From Lachnospiraceae bacterium (GTDB lineage: Bacteria > Bacillota > Clostridia > Lachnospirales > Lachnospiraceae), in NCBI GenBank assembly GCA_910574715.1, contig CAJTCH010000003.1:147663-211662 (forward strand): a DNA stretch of 64,000 bases, in the 5' to 3' direction. The notes under the pieces are model-generated. The model saw only the letters and a program-made list of their open reading frames with translations. It was not told the DNA's origin and ran no database searches. Shown in pieces: positions 61,216-64,000 of this stretch. Each line of letters opens with the position of its first letter. Positions within the stretch are counted from its first letter, which is position 1. Made by a program: the position numbers and the translations under genes.

Positions 61216-62295
61216 CTATGGCTGCTCCGGCAACAGGCTGACCCAGCTCTTGACAGTTTCAACGGCATAGCCTAAGCCCTGCGCGATTTTCTCTACTTCT
61301 ATCCCCAAATTATAAAAGTTTCTGGCGGCTTCCTGGGCTTTTTTCAGTTCGCCTTTCCGCTCGCCTTTCCGCTCACCCCTTAACTCTCCTCTTAACTCTC
61401 CTCTTAATTCTCCTCTTAATTCTGCTTCCATTTTCATTTCTTGGATTGCCTGACACATATCGATTTTCCCCTCTCTTTCTTCATACTTCAATTGGGTATT
61501 CGTCATTACTTCGATTACATCTACCGCTCTTCTCTCCACTTCTTTGAACCGCTCCTCATTTTCTCTCAGGATTCGATCCAACTCTTCTTTATTCTTCGAA
61601 TACTTGATAAATAGCAGTACCTCCCGGAGACTGGACTGCAATTTCCCAATCTCTTCGTCCGGCATCTGTGCCGGCGCGATCACATGCAGCTTATAATCAT
61701 TCAAACACGCCTTCACCTTCGGGTCGTCCACTTCCATCATTTCTAACAAGCTCCGCGGTCCCGTCCACTTGTCCGCACCAAAATATATGGTCACCGTTAC
61801 CGACGGGATTAATCTGTCTTCATTCCAGAACCCACTTAAGAACTCGTGGGAATCCGGTGTTTTCTTCCCTTCTTCTGTACTTTCTTGCCCTGTATTCTCT
61901 TCACCTGATTCTTGTTTCTGCGCTCTCTCCTTCTGCATCGCTTTGCGATGGGATTTTGCTGCTTCACTCACCTGTCCGGCATATTCCAATGCATCGTAGA
62001 GATTATTCCGGACTGCCATCGCATTGTGGATTCTCGCTTGCGCTTCCGCTCCGCAGATCACATATTCCAGTTTCCCATCTGTCATTACCGCACACAACTT
62101 CTGCGCATCCCGGAATTTCTGTACCGGCACTGCCGCTCCATCCGCTCCGTAGGGAAGCGCGATCTCTGTGGGATCCCGTTCTTCTAACTGTTCCGGTATG
62201 ATCACCTGTCGTCCGCCATATATATAATAGTTAAATACGTCTGAGAATATCTCTCTGTCCGATATATAATCTTTTGTAATTGTATCTGCCTTCAA
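61216..62295 (-). CDS. Rpn-family PD-(D/E)XK nuclease, array copy 1
   Basis: Rpn proteins are DNA endonucleases once called transposase_31, linked to recombination and phage defence. The 359-residue protein starts with TTG at 62295 (KADTITKDYISDREIFSDVF). The likely active-site residues are Asp19 (IFSDVFNYY) and E84-x-Q86 (YVICGAEAQARI). A Glu/Lys-rich segment follows, then a helical domain and a repeat tract of ELRG/ERKG units (about 290-315). The C-terminus is KAQEAARNFYNLGIEVEKIA and GLGYAVETVKSWV. Copies 2 and 3 lie directly upstream, with about 41-base spacers. An internal ATG at 61458, preceded by GAGAGGGG, could give an 80-residue C-terminal product. Confidence 0.85.
   Translation of the reverse strand: MKADTITKDYISDREIFSDVFNYYIYGGRQVIIPEQLEERDPTEIALPYGADGAAVPVQKFRDAQKLCAVMTDGKLEYVICGAEAQARIHNAMAVRNNLYDALEYAGQVSEAAKSHRKAMQKERAQKQESGEENTGQESTEEGKKTPDSHEFLSGFWNEDRLIPSVTVTIYFGADKWTGPRSLLEMMEVDDPKVKACLNDYKLHVIAPAQMPDEEIGKLQSSLREVLLFIKYSKNKEELDRILRENEERFKEVERRAVDVIEVMTNTQLKYEEREGKIDMCQAIQEMKMEAELRGELRGELRGELRGERKGERKGELKKAQEAARNFYNLGIEVEKIAQGLGYAVETVKSWVSLLPEQP
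61350..61430. repeat. Short tandem repeat in Rpn copy 1 (ELRG/ERKG-coding units)
   Basis: About six 12-base units coding GELR or GERK in succession (four ELRG-type then two ERKG-type). Copy 2 has about four units (62480-62535) and copy 3 about two (63585-63615). Unit number is the main difference between the copies. Confidence 0.85.
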
Positions 62296-62336
62296 TTGAC
62301 TCTCACCGCCTTTCTATCCTTCCGCGTGAAAACTCT

Positions 62337-63404
62337 CTAATTTCTTTCCGGTCTTAGGCCCACCCAGCCTTTGACCGTTTCGACGGCATAACCCAAGCCC
62401 TGCGCGATTTTCTCTACTTCTATTCCCAAATTATAAAAGTTTCTGGCGGCTTCTTGGGCTTTTTTCAGTTCACCTTTCTGTTCGCCTCTTAACTCACCCC
62501 TTAATTCTCCCCTTAACTCCCCTTTTCTTTCTGCTTCCATTTTCATTTCTTGGATTGCCTGACACATGTCGATTTTCCCCTCTCTTTCTTCACACTTCAA
62601 TTGGGTATTCGTCATTACTTCGATTACATCTACCGCTCTTCTCTCCACTTCTTTGAACCGCTCCTCATTTTCTCTCAGGATTCGATCCAACTCTTCTTTA
62701 TTCTTCGAATACTTGATAAATAGCAGTACCTCCCGGAGACTGGACTGCAATTTCCCGATCTCTTCGTCCGACATCTGCGCCGGCGCGATTACATGCAGCT
62801 TATAATCGTTCAAACATGCCTTCACCTTCGGGTCGTCCACTTCCATCATTTCTAACAGGCTCCGCGGTCCCGTCCACTCGTCCGCACCAAAATATATGGT
62901 CACCGTTACCGACGGGATTAATCTGTCGCCATTCCAGAACCCACTTAAGAACTCGTGGGAATCCGGTGTTTTCTTCCCTTCTTCTGTACTTTCTTGCCCT
63001 GTATTCTCTTCACCTGATTCCTGTTTCTGCTCTCTCTCCTTCTGCCTCGCTTTGCGATGGGATTTTGCTGCTTCACTCACCTGTCCGGCATATTCCAATG
63101 CATCGTAGAGATTATTCCGGACTGCCATCGCATTGTGGATTCTCGCTTGCGCTTCCGCTCCGCAGATCACATATTCCAGTTTCCCATCTGTCATTACCGC
63201 ACACAACTTCTGCGCATCCCGGAATTTCTGTACCGGCACTGCCGCTCCATCCGCTCCGTAGGGAAGCGCGATCTCTGTGGGATCCCGTTCTTCTAACTGT
63301 TCCGGTATGATCACCTGTCGTCCGCCATATATATAATAGTTAAATACGTCTGAGAATATCTCTCTGTCCGATATATAATCTTTGGTAATTGTGTCTGCCT
63401 TCAA
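62337..63404 (-). CDS. Rpn-family PD-(D/E)XK nuclease, array copy 2
   Basis: Nearly identical to copy 1 over the first 280 residues (for example KARQKEREQKQ for KAMQKERAQKQ, FWNGDRL for FWNEDRL, GADEWTG for GADKWTG). The 355-residue length reflects fewer ELRG units. The start is again TTG (63404), with AAAGGCGGTAGG upstream. Asp19 and E84-x-Q86 are kept. The tail is VETVKGWVGLRPERN, which equals copy 3, not copy 1. The internal start corresponding to MCQAIQEM is ATG at 62567. The arrangement is a tandem duplication. Confidence 0.85.
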   Translation of the reverse strand: MKADTITKDYISDREIFSDVFNYYIYGGRQVIIPEQLEERDPTEIALPYGADGAAVPVQKFRDAQKLCAVMTDGKLEYVICGAEAQARIHNAMAVRNNLYDALEYAGQVSEAAKSHRKARQKEREQKQESGEENTGQESTEEGKKTPDSHEFLSGFWNGDRLIPSVTVTIYFGADEWTGPRSLLEMMEVDDPKVKACLNDYKLHVIAPAQMSDEEIGKLQSSLREVLLFIKYSKNKEELDRILRENEERFKEVERRAVDVIEVMTNTQLKCEEREGKIDMCQAIQEMKMEAERKGELRGELRGELRGEQKGELKKAQEAARNFYNLGIEVEKIAQGLGYAVETVKGWVGLRPERN

Positions 63405-63445
63405 TTGACTCCTACCGCCTTTCTAACCTTCCACATGAAAACTCT

Positions 63446-64000
63446 CTAATTTCTTTCCGGTCTTAGGCCCACCCAGCCTTTGACCGTTTCGACGGCATAA
63501 CCCAAGCCCTGCGCGATTTTCTCTACTTCTATTCCCAAATTATAAAAGTTTCTGGCGGCTTCTTGGGCTTTTTTCAGTTCACCTTTCTGTTCGCCTCTTA
63601 ACTCTCCTTCTCTTTCTGCATCTATTCTCATTTCTCGGATTGCTTGACACATGTCTACTTTCCCCTCTCTTTCTTCATATTTCAGCTGGGTATTCGTAAT
63701 TACTTCAATTACATCTACCGCCCTTCTCTCCACTTCTTTGAACCGCACCTTATTTTCTCTCAGGATTCGATCCAACTCTTCTTTATTCTTCGAATACTTG
63801 ATAAATAGCAGTACCTCCCGGAGACTGGACTGCAATTTCCCGATTTCTTCGTCCGGCATCTGTGCCGGCGCGATCACATGCAGCTTATAATCATTCAAAC
63901 ACGCCTTCACCTTCGGGTCGTCCACTTCCATCATTTCTAACAGGCTCCGCGGTCCCGTCCACTCGTCCGCACCAAAATATATGGTCACCGTTACCGACGG
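63446..64000 (-). CDS. Rpn-family nuclease, array copy 3 (5' part beyond the window)
   Basis: The C-terminal 184 codons of a third copy; its start lies outside. It matches copy 2 in VTIYFGADEWTGPRSLLEMM and in the end YAVETVKGWVGLRPERN. It differs in REMRIDAEREGELRGEQKG, having only about two ELRG-type units. The internal ATG is at 63652, preceded by GAGAGGGG. Whether more copies follow cannot be seen. Confidence 0.85.
   Translation of the reverse strand, partial: PSVTVTIYFGADEWTGPRSLLEMMEVDDPKVKACLNDYKLHVIAPAQMPDEEIGKLQSSLREVLLFIKYSKNKEELDRILRENKVRFKEVERRAVDVIEVITNTQLKYEEREGKVDMCQAIREMRIDAEREGELRGEQKGELKKAQEAARNFYNLGIEVEKIAQGLGYAVETVKGWVGLRPERN

Noticed and set aside
61216..64000. Rpn array considered as an insertion sequence
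   Set aside because: No terminal inverted repeats or target duplications are seen; the older transposase_31 name does not mean mobility, and tandem duplication explains the layout.
1..64000. CRISPR array, prophage, integrase with attachment site, rRNA, known riboswitch
   Set aside because: No regularly spaced repeats, phage structural genes, recombinase genes, rRNA sequence or recognisable riboswitch core were found.

Overview
The window looks like chromosomal DNA of a motile, obligately anaerobic Clostridia, most likely Lachnospiraceae. The reasons are a rod/MS-ring flagellar cluster, a full V/A-type ATPase operon, rubrerythrin with a PerR-like box, RicT, BioY, DUF1002, DUF2325 and TSCPD-domain proteins, sortase-type wall anchoring, many strong AGGAGG ribosome sites and frequent TTG starts. 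No rRNA, CRISPR array, integrated phage or insertion sequence was recognised. I could not run any search; family names come from recognising motifs.

Layout. 1-3114 (minus): fliF (cut by the window edge), fliE, flgB and a lytic transglycosylase, with a chemotaxis receptor divergent at 3382-5226. 5341-10585 (minus): an AlbA_2-type regulator, tRNA-Cys and tRNA-Glu, an M24 peptidase homologue, tRNA-Lys and a DUF2325 protein. 10877-12097: a membrane protein gene whose 3' end is duplicated on either side of a Fst/par-like type I toxin-antitoxin locus. 12101-22234 (minus): a cell-surface operon of transglutaminase-like membrane protein, Asp/Glu-family racemase, amino-acid adenylating enzyme, carrier protein, MBOAT acyltransferase, SGNH protein and lipoprotein, followed by a sortase substrate. 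It resembles dlt (D-alanylation) but has its own racemase and altered key residues. 22526-22889: a second type I toxin-antitoxin locus. 23014-23553: rubrerythrin. 23625-32150 (minus): nine V-type ATPase genes.

32347-35121 (plus): trmB, a small basic ORF, a thioredoxin and a secreted DUF1002 protein. 35182-36603 (minus): a HipB/HipT-like kinase module. 36938-42686 (minus): glgB and a 1,232-residue TPR/acidic-repeat/degenerate-AAA protein. 42792-43371 (minus): an unexplained transcription unit. 43579-44157: bioY under a BirA-like operator. 44227-46761 (minus): an ECF sigma factor with a membrane-anchored beta-propeller partner. 46867-50316 (minus): a CdaR-family regulator and an aconitase-family hydratase. 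50483-51595: an MsmX/UgpC-type sugar ABC ATPase. 51718-58664 (minus): pgi, an Orn/Lys/Arg decarboxylase, a guanylate kinase homologue, holB, ricT, trmN6 and rsmI. 58759-61144: a membrane protein, mtnN and a TSCPD protein. 61216-64000 (minus): a tandem array of three near-identical Rpn-family nuclease genes with an internal repeat that varies in number.

The strongest candidates for undescribed biology are the racemase-containing dlt-like surface operon, the Rpn array with possible internal start sites, the two convergent toxin/antisense RNA loci (one inside an old tandem duplication), and the giant acidic TPR-pseudo-AAA protein.
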